DNA of 64,000 nucleotides, from assembly GCF_029335315.1 (NCBI RefSeq), contig NZ_JARJLT010000118.1, positions 1-64,000 on the forward strand, in the 5' to 3' direction. The position numbers were made by a program, and so were the translations under genes. The DNA is from Pseudomonas citronellolis. GTDB lineage: Bacteria > Pseudomonadota > Gammaproteobacteria > Pseudomonadales > Pseudomonadaceae. Of this stretch, positions 54,581 to 63,821 are shown piece by piece. The notes under the pieces are model-generated. The model searched no databases and was not told where the DNA came from. It was given only the letters and a program-made list of their open reading frames with translations. The stretch's first letter is position 1, and every line of letters begins with the position of its first letter.

Positions 54581-54637
54581 CGGATCGTTCCTCAGCAAAA
54601 GCAGGTGGGGCGGGGCCTGAATGCGGTGGGCGACGGC

Positions 54638-54838
54638 CTAGCCGCCGCCGATGGCCTGCACCACTTCCACCTGGTCACCCTCCTTGAGGGCGGTGGCGGC
54701 GTGCTGGCTGCGCGGCACAATGTCCAGGTTCAGCTCGACCGCGACACGGCGTCCGACCAGCTCCATGCGTTCGAGCAGGTGGGCCACGCTCTGGCCGTCG
54801 GGCAGCTCGTAGGGTTCGCCGTTCAACTGGATAAGCAT
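54638..54838 (-). CDS. thiS: Sulfur carrier protein ThiS
   Basis: Ubiquitin-fold sulfur carrier of 66 residues (MLIQLNGEPYELPDGQSVAH...) ending in the essential Gly-Gly (VVQAIGGG), whose C-terminus is thiocarboxylated. Located directly before thiG. The longer reading frame upstream has no ribosome site and is not used. Confidence 0.95.
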   Translation of the reverse strand: MLIQLNGEPYELPDGQSVAHLLERMELVGRRVAVELNLDIVPRSQHAATALKEGDQVEVVQAIGGG

Positions 54839-54938
54839 GGGCAGGACCGTCGCGGTTGGAAGGGTCGGCATTCTAGCCCGATAGCCGGCGATGACCAAGG
54901 CGCAGGGAGGACATCGGCCGGCGTTTCTGACGTCCGGG

Positions 54939-55313
54939 TCAGGCGCCGAGCTTCCACGCGGCCAGGCCCAGGCACAGCCAGCCAACCAGGAAGCAGACGC
55001 CGCCGATCGGGGTGATGGCGCCGAGCACCGGGGTGGAGGTCAGGGTCAGCAGGTAGAGGCTGCCGGAGAAGATCAGGATGCCGGCGACGAAGAACCAGCC
55101 GGCGAAGCCCACCAGGCGCCCGCCGACATGCGCCGAGAGCAGCGCCACGCCGAGCAGCGCCAGGGCGTGGAGCATCTGGTAGTGCACGCCGGTCTGGAAC
55201 ACCGCCAGGTAGTCGGCGCTCAGGCGGCTCTTCAGGCCGTGTGCGGCGAAGGCACCGAGGCCCACCCCGGTGAAACCGAAGAAAGCGGCGAACAGCAGGA
55301 AGGTACGCAACAT
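54939..55313 (-). CDS. DUF423 membrane protein
   Basis: Membrane protein of 124 residues with four hydrophobic segments. FFGFTGVGLGAFAAHGLKSR near the start and GVHYQMLHALALLGVALLSA are signatures of DUF423 (COG2363), and ITPIGGVCFLVGWLCLGLAA closes it. The function is unknown. The start has GGGAG upstream. It is divergent from mtgA with 66 bases between start codons, and is upstream of thiS at 100 bases. Confidence 0.9.
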   Translation of the reverse strand: MLRTFLLFAAFFGFTGVGLGAFAAHGLKSRLSADYLAVFQTGVHYQMLHALALLGVALLSAHVGGRLVGFAGWFFVAGILIFSGSLYLLTLTSTPVLGAITPIGGVCFLVGWLCLGLAAWKLGA

Positions 55314-55379
55314 GGGAAAACTCCCTCGAAGGTCAAGCCCGTTATAATGACGCGCACTATCGCCCGGGCATACCCCAGC

Positions 55380-56072
55380 ATGCGCAACCTACTCCGCCGC
55401 CTGTTCAAGTTCCTCGTCTATTTCGCCCTGGGCAGCGTGGCCGTGGTCATCGTCCTGCGCTGGGTGCCGCCGCCGGGCAGCATGCTGATGCTGGAGCGCA
55501 AGCTGCAGTCCTGGTTCAACGGCCAGCCCATCGACCTGCAGCGCGACTGGCAGAGCTGGGACGAGATCTCCGACAACCTGAAGATCGCGGTCATCGCCGG
55601 CGAAGACCAGAAGTTCGCCGAGCACCACGGCTTCGACCTGCCGGCCATCGAGCAGGCCCTGGCCCACAACGAGCGCGGCAAGAGCGTGCGCGGCGCCAGC
55701 ACGATCAGCCAGCAGACCGCCAAGAACCTGTTCCTCTGGTCCGGCCGCAGCTGGCTGCGCAAGGGCCTGGAGGCCTGGTTCACGGTGCTGCTGGAAACCT
55801 TCTGGCCGAAGCAGCGGATTCTCGAGGTGTACCTGAACAGCGCCGAGTGGGACAGCGGCGTGTTCGGCGCCCAGGCCGCCGCGCGCCATCACTTCGGCGT
55901 CGACGCCGACAAGCTGTCGGCGCAGCAGGCCGCGCAGCTCGCCGCCGTCCTGCCCAACCCGCGCAAGTGGAGCGCCGCGCGCCCCAGCGCCTACGTGCGC
56001 CAGCGCGCCGCGTGGATTCGCCAGCAGATGTGGCAGCTCGGCGGCCACGACTACCTGGAACGCCTGCACTGA
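55380..56072 (+). CDS. mtgA: Monofunctional peptidoglycan glycosyltransferase
   Basis: GT51 enzyme of 230 residues polymerising lipid II. One N-terminal anchor (FLVYFALGSVAVVIVLRW) is followed by the catalytic motifs AVIAGEDQKFAEHHGFD (catalytic Glu), GASTISQQTAKNLFLW and RILEVYLNSAEWDSGVFGAQ. The length is normal for MtgA. A TATAAT hexamer at 55343-55348 is a likely -10, though its -35 is poor. The weak ribosome site (CCCCAGC) suggests modest expression. Confidence 0.95.
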   Translation: MRNLLRRLFKFLVYFALGSVAVVIVLRWVPPPGSMLMLERKLQSWFNGQPIDLQRDWQSWDEISDNLKIAVIAGEDQKFAEHHGFDLPAIEQALAHNERGKSVRGASTISQQTAKNLFLWSGRSWLRKGLEAWFTVLLETFWPKQRILEVYLNSAEWDSGVFGAQAAARHHFGVDADKLSAQQAAQLAAVLPNPRKWSAARPSAYVRQRAAWIRQQMWQLGGHDYLERLH

Positions 56073-56079
56073 GCCCGGC

Positions 56080-56682
56080 TCAGTGCGCCAGGCTTTCGCG
56101 CGGCACCACCTGCATCCACACCAGCTCGCCGCCACGGTGCAGCAGGGTCAGGCCGCGCTCGGGGTAGATCCAGGCTTCGCCGCGGTCGGTCTGCAGGCGC
56201 ACGCGCGGCGGGCCGAAGCTGGCCACCAGGCGGCCGACGCTCAGCGACTGGTTGGGCGCCAGCAGCACCGACGAAACCGCCTGGCGCCGCAGCTGTTCGA
56301 GCATCGCGTCGCTCAGCGGCTGGTCCGGCGCCCCCGGCGTGATGCCGGTGGCTTTCTGCAGGCCGTCGCGCTCGCTGTCGCTCAAGGCCAGCTCGGCATC
56401 CATGCTCCAGGGGCCTTCCGGCGTGGCCAGGGTGCCCCGGTAGCTCAGCTGCGCGCCCTGGCTGTCGCGGGTCAACCACAGCGAGCCGCCCTGCCAGGCG
56501 TGCAGTTGGCCAAGGTCGAGGCTGGCGTCGGCCAGCGGCCCGAACACCTCGCGCTGCCAGTCCTGCAGCCAGGCCGGCGGCGGCAGCGGCGCGTTGGAAC
56601 GCGCCACCCAGAGGCCGGCGGCGAAGGCCAGCACGGCGAAGGCGAGGATCAGCAGGCCATGGGCCGGGCGTAGTCGGGGCAT
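56080..56682 (-). CDS. Conserved hypothetical membrane-anchored protein
   Basis: Protein of 200 residues with one N-terminal hydrophobic helix (GLLILAFAVLAFAAGLWVAR), then a soluble domain, probably periplasmic. I recognise no family; segments such as LWLTRDSQGAQLSYRGTLAT and GEAWIYPERGLTLLHRGGEL suggest beta strands. It ends seven bases from the convergent mtgA stop and follows rpoH on the same strand beyond the rpoH terminator. A counterpart is found at this place in P. aeruginosa (PA0377), from memory. Confidence 0.8.
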   Translation of the reverse strand: MPRLRPAHGLLILAFAVLAFAAGLWVARSNAPLPPPAWLQDWQREVFGPLADASLDLGQLHAWQGGSLWLTRDSQGAQLSYRGTLATPEGPWSMDAELALSDSERDGLQKATGITPGAPDQPLSDAMLEQLRRQAVSSVLLAPNQSLSVGRLVASFGPPRVRLQTDRGEAWIYPERGLTLLHRGGELVWMQVVPRESLAH

Positions 56683-56707
56683 CGGGTCTCCGGGATATCG
56701 CGGGCAG

Positions 56708-56738
56708 AAAAAAGCCGCACCCCAGGGGGTGCGGCTTT
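56708..56738 (-). terminator. Terminator of rpoH
   Basis: Twelve-base perfect stem AAAGCCGCACCC (56711-56722), loop CAGG, GGGTGCGGCTTT (56727-56738), with an A tract at 56708-56713 giving U residues on the minus-strand transcript. It lies 21 bases after the rpoH stop. Confidence 0.93.
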
Positions 56739-56759
56739 CAGTCTAGCGGCGCGGCGGGC

Positions 56760-57614
<855 letters not shown>

Positions 57615-57643
57615 GCGAATCCTCCGATTCACGAAACTCGCGC

Positions 57644-57671
57644 AGTGTAGCACTGAGCGATCTGACTGCAA
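57644..57671 (-). promoter_or_regulatory. Predicted sigma-70 promoter of rpoH
   Basis: On the minus strand: TTGCAG (57666-57671), 16-base spacer, TACACT (57644-57649). It ends 29 bases before the rpoH start codon, so the leader would be short. Confidence 0.6.
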
Positions 57672-57673
57672 GC

Positions 57674-57697
57674 GGGTGTAAAAGTTCCTTTACACCC
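57674..57697. promoter_or_regulatory. Perfect palindrome upstream of the rpoH promoter
   Basis: Nine-base arms GGGTGTAAA (57674-57682) and TTTACACCC (57689-57697) separated by AGTTCC. It sits two bases upstream of the predicted rpoH -35 box and 29 bases after the ftsX stop. No T run follows in either direction, so an operator is as likely as an attenuator or weak terminator of ftsX. The binding protein is unknown. Confidence 0.6.
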
Positions 57698-57726
57698 TCG
57701 TCAAGTACAGGGAAAACAGCGGCTTG

Positions 57727-58740
57727 TCAGCGTGGCGCGAGCTCCCGCAGGTGCCGCGCCACCGCCAGCCAGGCGCCGATCCAGCCTAGCAGCACCGCGC
57801 CGACGGTGAGCGACAGGCCGTCGCCCAGCGGCACCCCGGCGAGGGCGAAATCGCTGCCGTAGAGGCCGGCGAGGTTGACCACCGAGGCGTTCAGCCAGTT
57901 CAGCCCGAACTCCAGCAGGGCCCAGGACAGGATGCCGGCGCCCAGGCCGTAGAGCGCGCCCATATAAAGGAACGGGCGACGCACGTAGCCGTCGGTGCCG
58001 CCGACCAGCTTGATGACCTCGATTTCGTTACGACGGTTTTCGATGTGCAGACGAATGGTATTGCCGATCACCAGCAGCAGGGTCAGCACCAGCACCACGG
58101 TCAGGCCGAAGACGAAGCGGTCGCCCAGCTTGAGGATGGCCGACAGCCGCTCGACCCAGACCAGGTCGAGCTGGGCCTGTTGTACACCCGGCAGCTCGGA
58201 GAGGCGTTGACGCAGGGCATCGAGCTGGTTGCGGTCGACCTGCTTGGGGGTGACCGAGATCACCGCCGGCAGCGGGTTGTCCGGCAGTTCCTTGAGCGCC
58301 TCGCCCAGGCCGGACTGCTCCTGCAGTTCCTTGAGCGCGTCCTCGCGGCTGATCAGCTGCGCCTCGATCACATCGGGCATCCGTTCGATCTGTTCGCGCA
58401 GGTCCTGGCCCTGGCTCTCGCTGGCCTTGAGGTCCAGGTACAGGGAAATCTGCGCCGCGCGCTGCCACGAGCCGCCCAGGCGCTCGACGTTGCCGAGCAG
58501 CAGCGACAGGCCCATGGGCAGGCTGAGGGTGATGCCCATCACCAGGCAGGTGAAGAAGCTGCCGAAGGGGTGGCCGAACATGCGCTTGAGGCTGTCCACC
58601 AGGCTGGCCCGGTGGCTCTCGCCGTAGGCGCTGAACAGCTGGCCCCAGTCGGTGGATTCGCGCTCTTCGCGCGCGCGCGGCGGCTTCGGCTCGCGACCTT
58701 CTTCCGGGCCGTGCGGCAGGGGTTGTTCGCTGGCGCTCAT
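57727..58740 (-). CDS. ftsX: Cell division protein FtsX
   Basis: Membrane subunit of the FtsEX complex, 337 residues, which activates septal peptidoglycan hydrolases. A long polar N-terminal tail (about 60 residues) precedes TM1 (FFTCLVMGITLSLPMGLSLL). The periplasmic domain (ISLYLDLKASESQGQDLREQ) follows, then three C-terminal helices (FGLTVVLVLTLLLVIGNTIR; GALYGLGAGILSWALLEFGL; LTVGAVLLGWIGAWLAV). Its ATG shares one base with the ftsE stop, so the two are coupled. Confidence 0.95.
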   Translation of the reverse strand: MSASEQPLPHGPEEGREPKPPRAREERESTDWGQLFSAYGESHRASLVDSLKRMFGHPFGSFFTCLVMGITLSLPMGLSLLLGNVERLGGSWQRAAQISLYLDLKASESQGQDLREQIERMPDVIEAQLISREDALKELQEQSGLGEALKELPDNPLPAVISVTPKQVDRNQLDALRQRLSELPGVQQAQLDLVWVERLSAILKLGDRFVFGLTVVLVLTLLLVIGNTIRLHIENRRNEIEVIKLVGGTDGYVRRPFLYMGALYGLGAGILSWALLEFGLNWLNASVVNLAGLYGSDFALAGVPLGDGLSLTVGAVLLGWIGAWLAVARHLRELAPR

Positions 58741-59411
58741 CAGGCCTCCTCCTCGCGGTCGGCGATGATTCGCCCGCGCTGCAGGGTGATCATGCGGTGG
58801 CGCATGCGCGCGATCAGCGCCAGGTCGTGGCTGGCGATCAGCACCGTGGTGCCCAGGCGGTTGATGTCTTCGAACACGCCCATGATTTCCGAGGCCAGGC
58901 GCGGGTCGAGGTTACCGGTGGGTTCGTCGGCGAGCAGCAGCGCCGGACGGTGCACCACCGCGCGGGCGATGCCGACGCGCTGCTGCTGGCCGGTGGACAG
59001 GTCGCCGGGAAGGTCCTGGGCCTTTTCCTTCAGGCCCACGCGGTCCAGCGCGGCTTCGACGCGCTGGGCGATTTCCGGCTTGGGCATGCCGAGGATCTGC
59101 ATCGGCAGGGCGACGTTGTCGAACACCGTGCGGTCATTCAGCAGCTGGTGGTTCTGGAACACCACGCCGATCTGCCGGCGCAGGAAGGGAATCTGCGCGG
59201 TGGAGATGCGCGAGACGTCCTGGCCGCCGAGCAGCAGCTTGCCCGAGGTCGGCCGTTCCATCGCCAGGATCAGCCGCAGCAGGGTGCTCTTGCCGGCGCC
59301 GGAGTGGCCGGTGACGAAGAGAATCTCGCCGCGGTGCACGCGGAACGAAATCTCGTGCAGGCCGACGTGGCCGTTGGCGTAGCGTTTGCCGACCTGCTCG
59401 AAGCGGATCAT
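58740..59411 (-). CDS. ftsE: Cell division ATP-binding protein FtsE
   Basis: ABC ATPase of 223 residues. It begins [14 protein letters not shown]. Walker A is VTGHSGAGKSTLLRLIL, the signature is LSTGQQQRVGIARAVVHRPA, and Walker B is LLLADEPTGNLDPRLA. Drives FtsX at the division site. It overlaps the ftsY end by four bases and the ftsX start by one, giving the compact ftsY-ftsE-ftsX operon. Confidence 0.97.
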   Translation of the reverse strand: MIRFEQVGKRYANGHVGLHEISFRVHRGEILFVTGHSGAGKSTLLRLILAMERPTSGKLLLGGQDVSRISTAQIPFLRRQIGVVFQNHQLLNDRTVFDNVALPMQILGMPKPEIAQRVEAALDRVGLKEKAQDLPGDLSTGQQQRVGIARAVVHRPALLLADEPTGNLDPRLASEIMGVFEDINRLGTTVLIASHDLALIARMRHRMITLQRGRIIADREEEA

Positions 59412-60814
59412 GCGATCTCCCGGGTCTCGAACAATGCTCGTACGAAAGCGTCGGCCTCGAAGGTGCGCAGATCGTCGATACCCTCGCCGACGCCGATGTA
59501 GCGGATCGGCAGGCCGAACTGCTTGGCCAGGGCGAAGATCACCCCGCCCTTGGCGGTGCCGTCCAGTTTGGTCAGGGCCAGGCCGGTGAGTTCCACGGCG
59601 TTGTTGAACTGCTTGGCCTGGTTGATGGCGTTCTGCCCGGTGCCGGCGTCGAGCACCAGCAGGACTTCGTGGGGAGCCGTCTCGTCCAGCTTGCCGATCA
59701 CCCGGCGCACCTTCTTCAGCTCTTCCATCAGGTTGTCCTTGGTGTGCAGGCGCCCGGCGGTGTCGGCGATCAGCACGTCGACGCCACGGGCCTTGGCGGC
59801 CTGCACCGCGTCGAAGATCACCGAGGCCGAGTCGGCGCCGGTGTGCTGGGCGATCACCGCGATGTTGTTGCGCTCGCCCCAGACCTGCAGCTGCTCCACG
59901 GCGGCGGCGCGGAAGGTGTCGCCGGCGGCCAGCATGACTTTCTTGCCGTCCATCTGCAGCTTCTTGGCCAGCTTGCCGATGGTGGTGGTCTTGCCGACGC
60001 CGTTCACCCCGACCACGAGGATCACGTAGGGCTGCTTGTCGGCGGGGATGGCCAGCGGCTGCTCGACGGGGCGCAGCAGCCCGGCCAGCTCTTCCTGCAG
60101 GGCCTTGTACAGCGCCTCGCTGTCGGCCAGCTCCTTGCGCGCCACGCGCCTGGTCAGATTCTGCACGATGGCGGTGGTGGCCTCGACGCCGACGTCGGCG
60201 GTCAGCAGGCGGGTTTCGATCTCGTCGAGCAGGTCGTCGTCGATGGCCTTCTTGCCCAGGAACAGGCTGGCCATGCCTTCGCCGAGGCTGGCGCTGGTCT
60301 TCGACAGGCCCTGCTTGAGGCGGGCGAAGAAGCCGGGCCGGGCGGCCGGTTCGGCGGTAGCGACAGGGGCAGGCTCGGCGGCGACAGCCTGCGGCTGCGC
60401 CTCGACGACCGGAGCCGGAGCCGGAGCCGGCTCGCTCGCTGCGACGGTGACGGCCACGGGCTCGACGACCGGTGCCGGCGCCACAGGTTCGGCGGGCTGG
60501 ACAGGCTCCAGCGGCGCGGCCGCGGCTTCGGGCGCAGGCGTCGACAACGCGGGCTCGGCCGGCGCGACCGGCAGCGGTGCGCGCTGCTCGACCACGGGCT
60601 CAGGCGCGCGCGGCGCAGGCGCTTCGGCGCTGGGCGCCGGGCTGGATTCGGTTGGCGGCGCGGCCGGAGCTTCCTGCGGCTGCGCACTGGCCGCCTCACT
60701 CTCGGAGGCTGGCGTCAGGCGCTCTTCGGCCTCGGGCTTCTTGCGAAACCAGCCGAACAGGCCCTTCTTCTCCCCGCCCTGCGGGGCCTTCTTGTCGTCG
60801 TTGGAACCAAACAT
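59408..60814 (-). CDS. ftsY: Signal recognition particle receptor FtsY
   Basis: SRP receptor GTPase of 468 residues delivering ribosomes with nascent membrane proteins to the translocon. The N-terminal start [20 protein letters not shown] carries a basic amphipathic anchor ([11 protein letters not shown]). A long acidic A domain rich in Ala, Pro and Glu extends to about residue 155. The NG domain has [19 protein letters not shown] (G1), [30 protein letters not shown] (G3) and [16 protein letters not shown] (G4). The start ATG was chosen at the conserved MFGSN; a frame 23 residues longer reads into the upstream region. Confidence 0.96.
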   Translation of the reverse strand: MFGSNDDKKAPQGGEKKGLFGWFRKKPEAEERLTPASESEAASAQPQEAPAAPPTESSPAPSAEAPAPRAPEPVVEQRAPLPVAPAEPALSTPAPEAAAAPLEPVQPAEPVAPAPVVEPVAVTVAASEPAPAPAPVVEAQPQAVAAEPAPVATAEPAARPGFFARLKQGLSKTSASLGEGMASLFLGKKAIDDDLLDEIETRLLTADVGVEATTAIVQNLTRRVARKELADSEALYKALQEELAGLLRPVEQPLAIPADKQPYVILVVGVNGVGKTTTIGKLAKKLQMDGKKVMLAAGDTFRAAAVEQLQVWGERNNIAVIAQHTGADSASVIFDAVQAAKARGVDVLIADTAGRLHTKDNLMEELKKVRRVIGKLDETAPHEVLLVLDAGTGQNAINQAKQFNNAVELTGLALTKLDGTAKGGVIFALAKQFGLPIRYIGVGEGIDDLRTFEADAFVRALFETREIA

Positions 60815-60964
60815 GAATGGCTTGCATCTCAAGGGAGCGGCACGGGACGTGGCCGCCCGGAAAACGGATGGGTATCCTAGCATCTCCTCGCCTGCCGGGG
60901 TTAGGCGGCTGCCCGACAGACATCCCCGCCTCCCTTCGGGCCATCTGCAAGGATCCGATCGACC

Positions 60965-62335
60965 ATGAAAATTGCTCCGCGCCTCGCGCTCGGCCTGCTC
61001 TGCGGCAGCCTCTGCCTACCGCTGTTCGCCCTCGCCGCCGAACCCCAGCCGACTCACGAGTACGTACTGGACAACGGACTGAAGCTGGTGGTTCGCGAAG
61101 ACCATCGCGCCCCCGTGGTGGTTTCCCAGCTCTGGTACAAGATTGGCTCCAGCTACGAGACGCCCGGCCTCACCGGCCTGTCCCACGCCCTCGAACACAT
61201 GATGTTCAAGGGCAGCAGCAAGATGGGCCCGGGCGAAGCCTCGCGCGTGCTGCGCGACCTCGGCGCCGAAGAGAACGCCTTCACCACCGACGACTACACC
61301 GCCTATTACCAGGTGCTGGCCAAGGACCGCCTGCCGGTGGCCTTCGAACTGGAAGCCGACCGCATGGCGCACCTGACGCTGCCGGCCGACCAGTTCAAGA
61401 GCGAGATCGAGGTGATCAAGGAAGAGCGCCGCCTGCGCACCGACGACAAGCCCATGGCCCTGGCCTACGAGCGCTTCAAGGCCTCGGCCTACCTGTCCAG
61501 CGGCTACCACTCGCCGACCATCGGCTGGATGGCCGACCTGCAGCGCATGACCATCGAGGACCTGCGCGCCTGGTACCACGCCTGGTACGCGCCGAACAAC
61601 GCCACCCTGGTGGTGGTCGGCGACGTCCAGCCCGAGGAAGTCAAGGCCCTGGCCCAGCGCTGGTTCGGCGACATCCCGCGCCGCGCGCTGCCGCCGGCGC
61701 GCAAGCCACTGGAGCTGCCCGAGCCGGGTGAGCGCCGGCTGACCCTGAACGTTCGCACCCAGCTGCCGAGCCTGATCATGGGCTTCAACGTGCCCAGCCT
61801 GGGCAGCAGCGAGAATCCCCGCGAAGTGCAGGCCCTGCGGCTGATCTCGGCGCTGCTCGACGGTGGCTACAGCGCCCGCCTGTCCGCGCGCCTGGAGCGC
61901 GGCTCGGAACTGGTGGCCGGCGCCTCGGCCTCCTACGACGCCTTCGCCCGTGGCGACACCCTGTTCACCCTGAGCGCCACCCCCAACGTGCAGAAGGGCA
62001 AGACCCTGGAACAGGTGGAAAAGGCCCTGTGGGAACAGCTGGACGAGCTCAAGACCACCCCACCCAGCCAGGAAGAACTGGAGCGCGTGCGCGCCCAGCT
62101 GATCGCCGGGCTGGTCTTCGAGCGTGACTCCATCGCCGCCCAGGCCAGCAGCATCGGCCAGCTGGAGAGCGTCGGCCTGTCCTGGCGCCTCGCCGACCAG
62201 GACCTGGAGGCGATCCGCCAGGTCACCGCCGAGGACATCCAGAAAGCCGCCCGCACCTACTTCACCCGCAGCCGCCTGACCCTCGCCCAGGTGCTGCCGC
62301 AAACCGATACCGACAAGGAGCCGACCCATGAGTGA
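60965..62335 (+). CDS. M16 family zinc protease, catalytic subunit
   Basis: Periplasmic metallopeptidase of 456 residues. Signal peptide MKIAPRLALGLLCGSLCLPL (cleavage near ALA-AEPQP) is followed by the inverted zinc motif HALEHMMFKG (HxxEH, around residues 76-80), with a downstream Glu in VIKEERRLRTDDKP as third ligand. Substrates are unknown; homologues are YmxG/insulinase-like. Overlaps the next, non-catalytic M16 gene by eight bases, so the two products probably form a heterodimer, as in other M16B pairs. It is divergent from ftsY with 150 bases between starts. Confidence 0.93.
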   Translation: MKIAPRLALGLLCGSLCLPLFALAAEPQPTHEYVLDNGLKLVVREDHRAPVVVSQLWYKIGSSYETPGLTGLSHALEHMMFKGSSKMGPGEASRVLRDLGAEENAFTTDDYTAYYQVLAKDRLPVAFELEADRMAHLTLPADQFKSEIEVIKEERRLRTDDKPMALAYERFKASAYLSSGYHSPTIGWMADLQRMTIEDLRAWYHAWYAPNNATLVVVGDVQPEEVKALAQRWFGDIPRRALPPARKPLELPEPGERRLTLNVRTQLPSLIMGFNVPSLGSSENPREVQALRLISALLDGGYSARLSARLERGSELVAGASASYDAFARGDTLFTLSATPNVQKGKTLEQVEKALWEQLDELKTTPPSQEELERVRAQLIAGLVFERDSIAAQASSIGQLESVGLSWRLADQDLEAIRQVTAEDIQKAARTYFTRSRLTLAQVLPQTDTDKEPTHE

Positions 62336-63821
62336 ACGAAACGGCCTGCGTTACGGCCTGCTCGGCCTGGTCGTCCTCCTGCTGATCGCCGGCCTGGCGT
62401 TCTGCGTCAGCCGCCCCGCCGGCGGCAGCAACCCCGCCCCGCAGCAGCCCGCGGCGGCAACGCCCAGCGGTTTGCAGTCGCTGGCCGAAGCGACTGGCAA
62501 GAAGCCCGGCCATCGCCAGCTGGACATCCAGCGCTGGAACACCGCCGAAGGCGCCCGCGTGCTCTTCGTCGAGGCCCACGAGCTGCCGATGTTCGACCTG
62601 CGCCTGACCTTCGCCGCCGGCAGCAGCCAGGACGGCGACGCCCCGGGCCTGGCCATGCTGACCAACGCCATGCTCAACGAAGGCGTGCCGGGCAAGGACA
62701 CCAGCGCCATCGCCGCCGGCTTCGAGGACCTGGGCGCCGACTTCATGAACGGCTCCTACCGCGACATGGCGGTGGCCGGCCTGCGCAGCCTCAGTGACAA
62801 GGACAAGCGCGAGGCCGCGCTGAGCCTGTTCGACCAGGTGCTGGGCCAGCCGACCTTCCCCGAGGAAGCCCTGCAACGCATCAAGAACCAGGTGCTGGCC
62901 GGTTTCGAGTACCAGAAGCAGAACCCCGGCAAGCTCGCCGGCCTGGAGCTGTTCAAGCGTCTCTATGGCAACCACCCGTACGCCCACTCCAGCGACGGCA
63001 ACGCGCAGTCGGTGCCGAAGATCACCAGCGCCCAGCTGCGCGCCTTCCACCAGAAAGGCTACGCCGCCGGCAACACCGTGATCGCGCTGGTCGGCGACCT
63101 CAGCCGCGCCGAGGCCGAGGCCATGGCCGCCAAGGTTTCCGCCTCGCTGCCCAAGGGCCCGGCGCTGGCGCCGACCGCCCAGCCGGAAGTGCCCAAGCCC
63201 GGCGTCAGCCACATCGAGTTCCCGTCCAAGCAGACCCACCTGCTGCTGGCCCAGCTCGGCATCACCCGTAACGACCCGGACTACCCGGCGCTCTACCTGG
63301 GCAACCAGATCCTCGGCGGCGGCGGCTTCGGCACCCGGCTGATGGACCAGGTGCGCGAGAAGCGCGGGCTGACCTACGGCGTTTCCTCCGGTTTCACCGG
63401 CATGCAGGCGCGCGGGCCCTTCACCATTGGCCTGCAGACCCGCGCCGAGCTCAGCGAAGGCACCCTCAAGCTGGTCCAGGACATCGTCCGCGACTACGTG
63501 CAGAACGGCCCGACGCAGAAGGAACTGGACGACGCCAAGCGCGAACTGGCCGGCAGCTTCCCGCTATCCACTGCGAGCAACGGCGACATCGTCGGCCAGC
63601 TCGGCGCCATCGGTTTCTACGGCCTGCCCTCGGACTACCTGGAGACCTTCCTGGCCCAGGTCCAGGCGCTCGACGTTGGCCAGGTCAAGGCGGCCATGCA
63701 GCGCCACCTCGACCCAGACGCCTTCGTCATTGTCACCGCCGGCCCGACGGTGCCGCAGAAACCGCTGCCGGCGCCGACCGACAAGCCCGCCGAACAGCCC
63801 CTCGGCGTCCCGGAGCACTGA
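62328..63821 (+). CDS. M16 family protein, non-catalytic partner
   Basis: Insulinase-like protein of 497 residues. One N-terminal helix (YGLLGLVVLLLIAGLAFCVS) may be a membrane anchor. The place of the HxxEH motif reads PGLAMLTNAMLNEG, with no histidine or glutamate pair, so it cannot bind zinc in the usual way. The C-terminal M16 half keeps the RGLTYGVSSGF substrate-contact motif that the catalytic partners need. Overlaps the catalytic gene by eight bases and rsmD by one. The pair matches PA0372-PA0371. Confidence 0.92.
   Translation: MSERNGLRYGLLGLVVLLLIAGLAFCVSRPAGGSNPAPQQPAAATPSGLQSLAEATGKKPGHRQLDIQRWNTAEGARVLFVEAHELPMFDLRLTFAAGSSQDGDAPGLAMLTNAMLNEGVPGKDTSAIAAGFEDLGADFMNGSYRDMAVAGLRSLSDKDKREAALSLFDQVLGQPTFPEEALQRIKNQVLAGFEYQKQNPGKLAGLELFKRLYGNHPYAHSSDGNAQSVPKITSAQLRAFHQKGYAAGNTVIALVGDLSRAEAEAMAAKVSASLPKGPALAPTAQPEVPKPGVSHIEFPSKQTHLLLAQLGITRNDPDYPALYLGNQILGGGGFGTRLMDQVREKRGLTYGVSSGFTGMQARGPFTIGLQTRAELSEGTLKLVQDIVRDYVQNGPTQKELDDAKRELAGSFPLSTASNGDIVGQLGAIGFYGLPSDYLETFLAQVQALDVGQVKAAMQRHLDPDAFVIVTAGPTVPQKPLPAPTDKPAEQPLGVPEH

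Noticed and set aside
54581-54637. Possible TPP riboswitch near thiG/thiS
   Set aside because: The gaps before thiS and thiG are short and lack the conserved CUGAGA-type element of the TPP aptamer.
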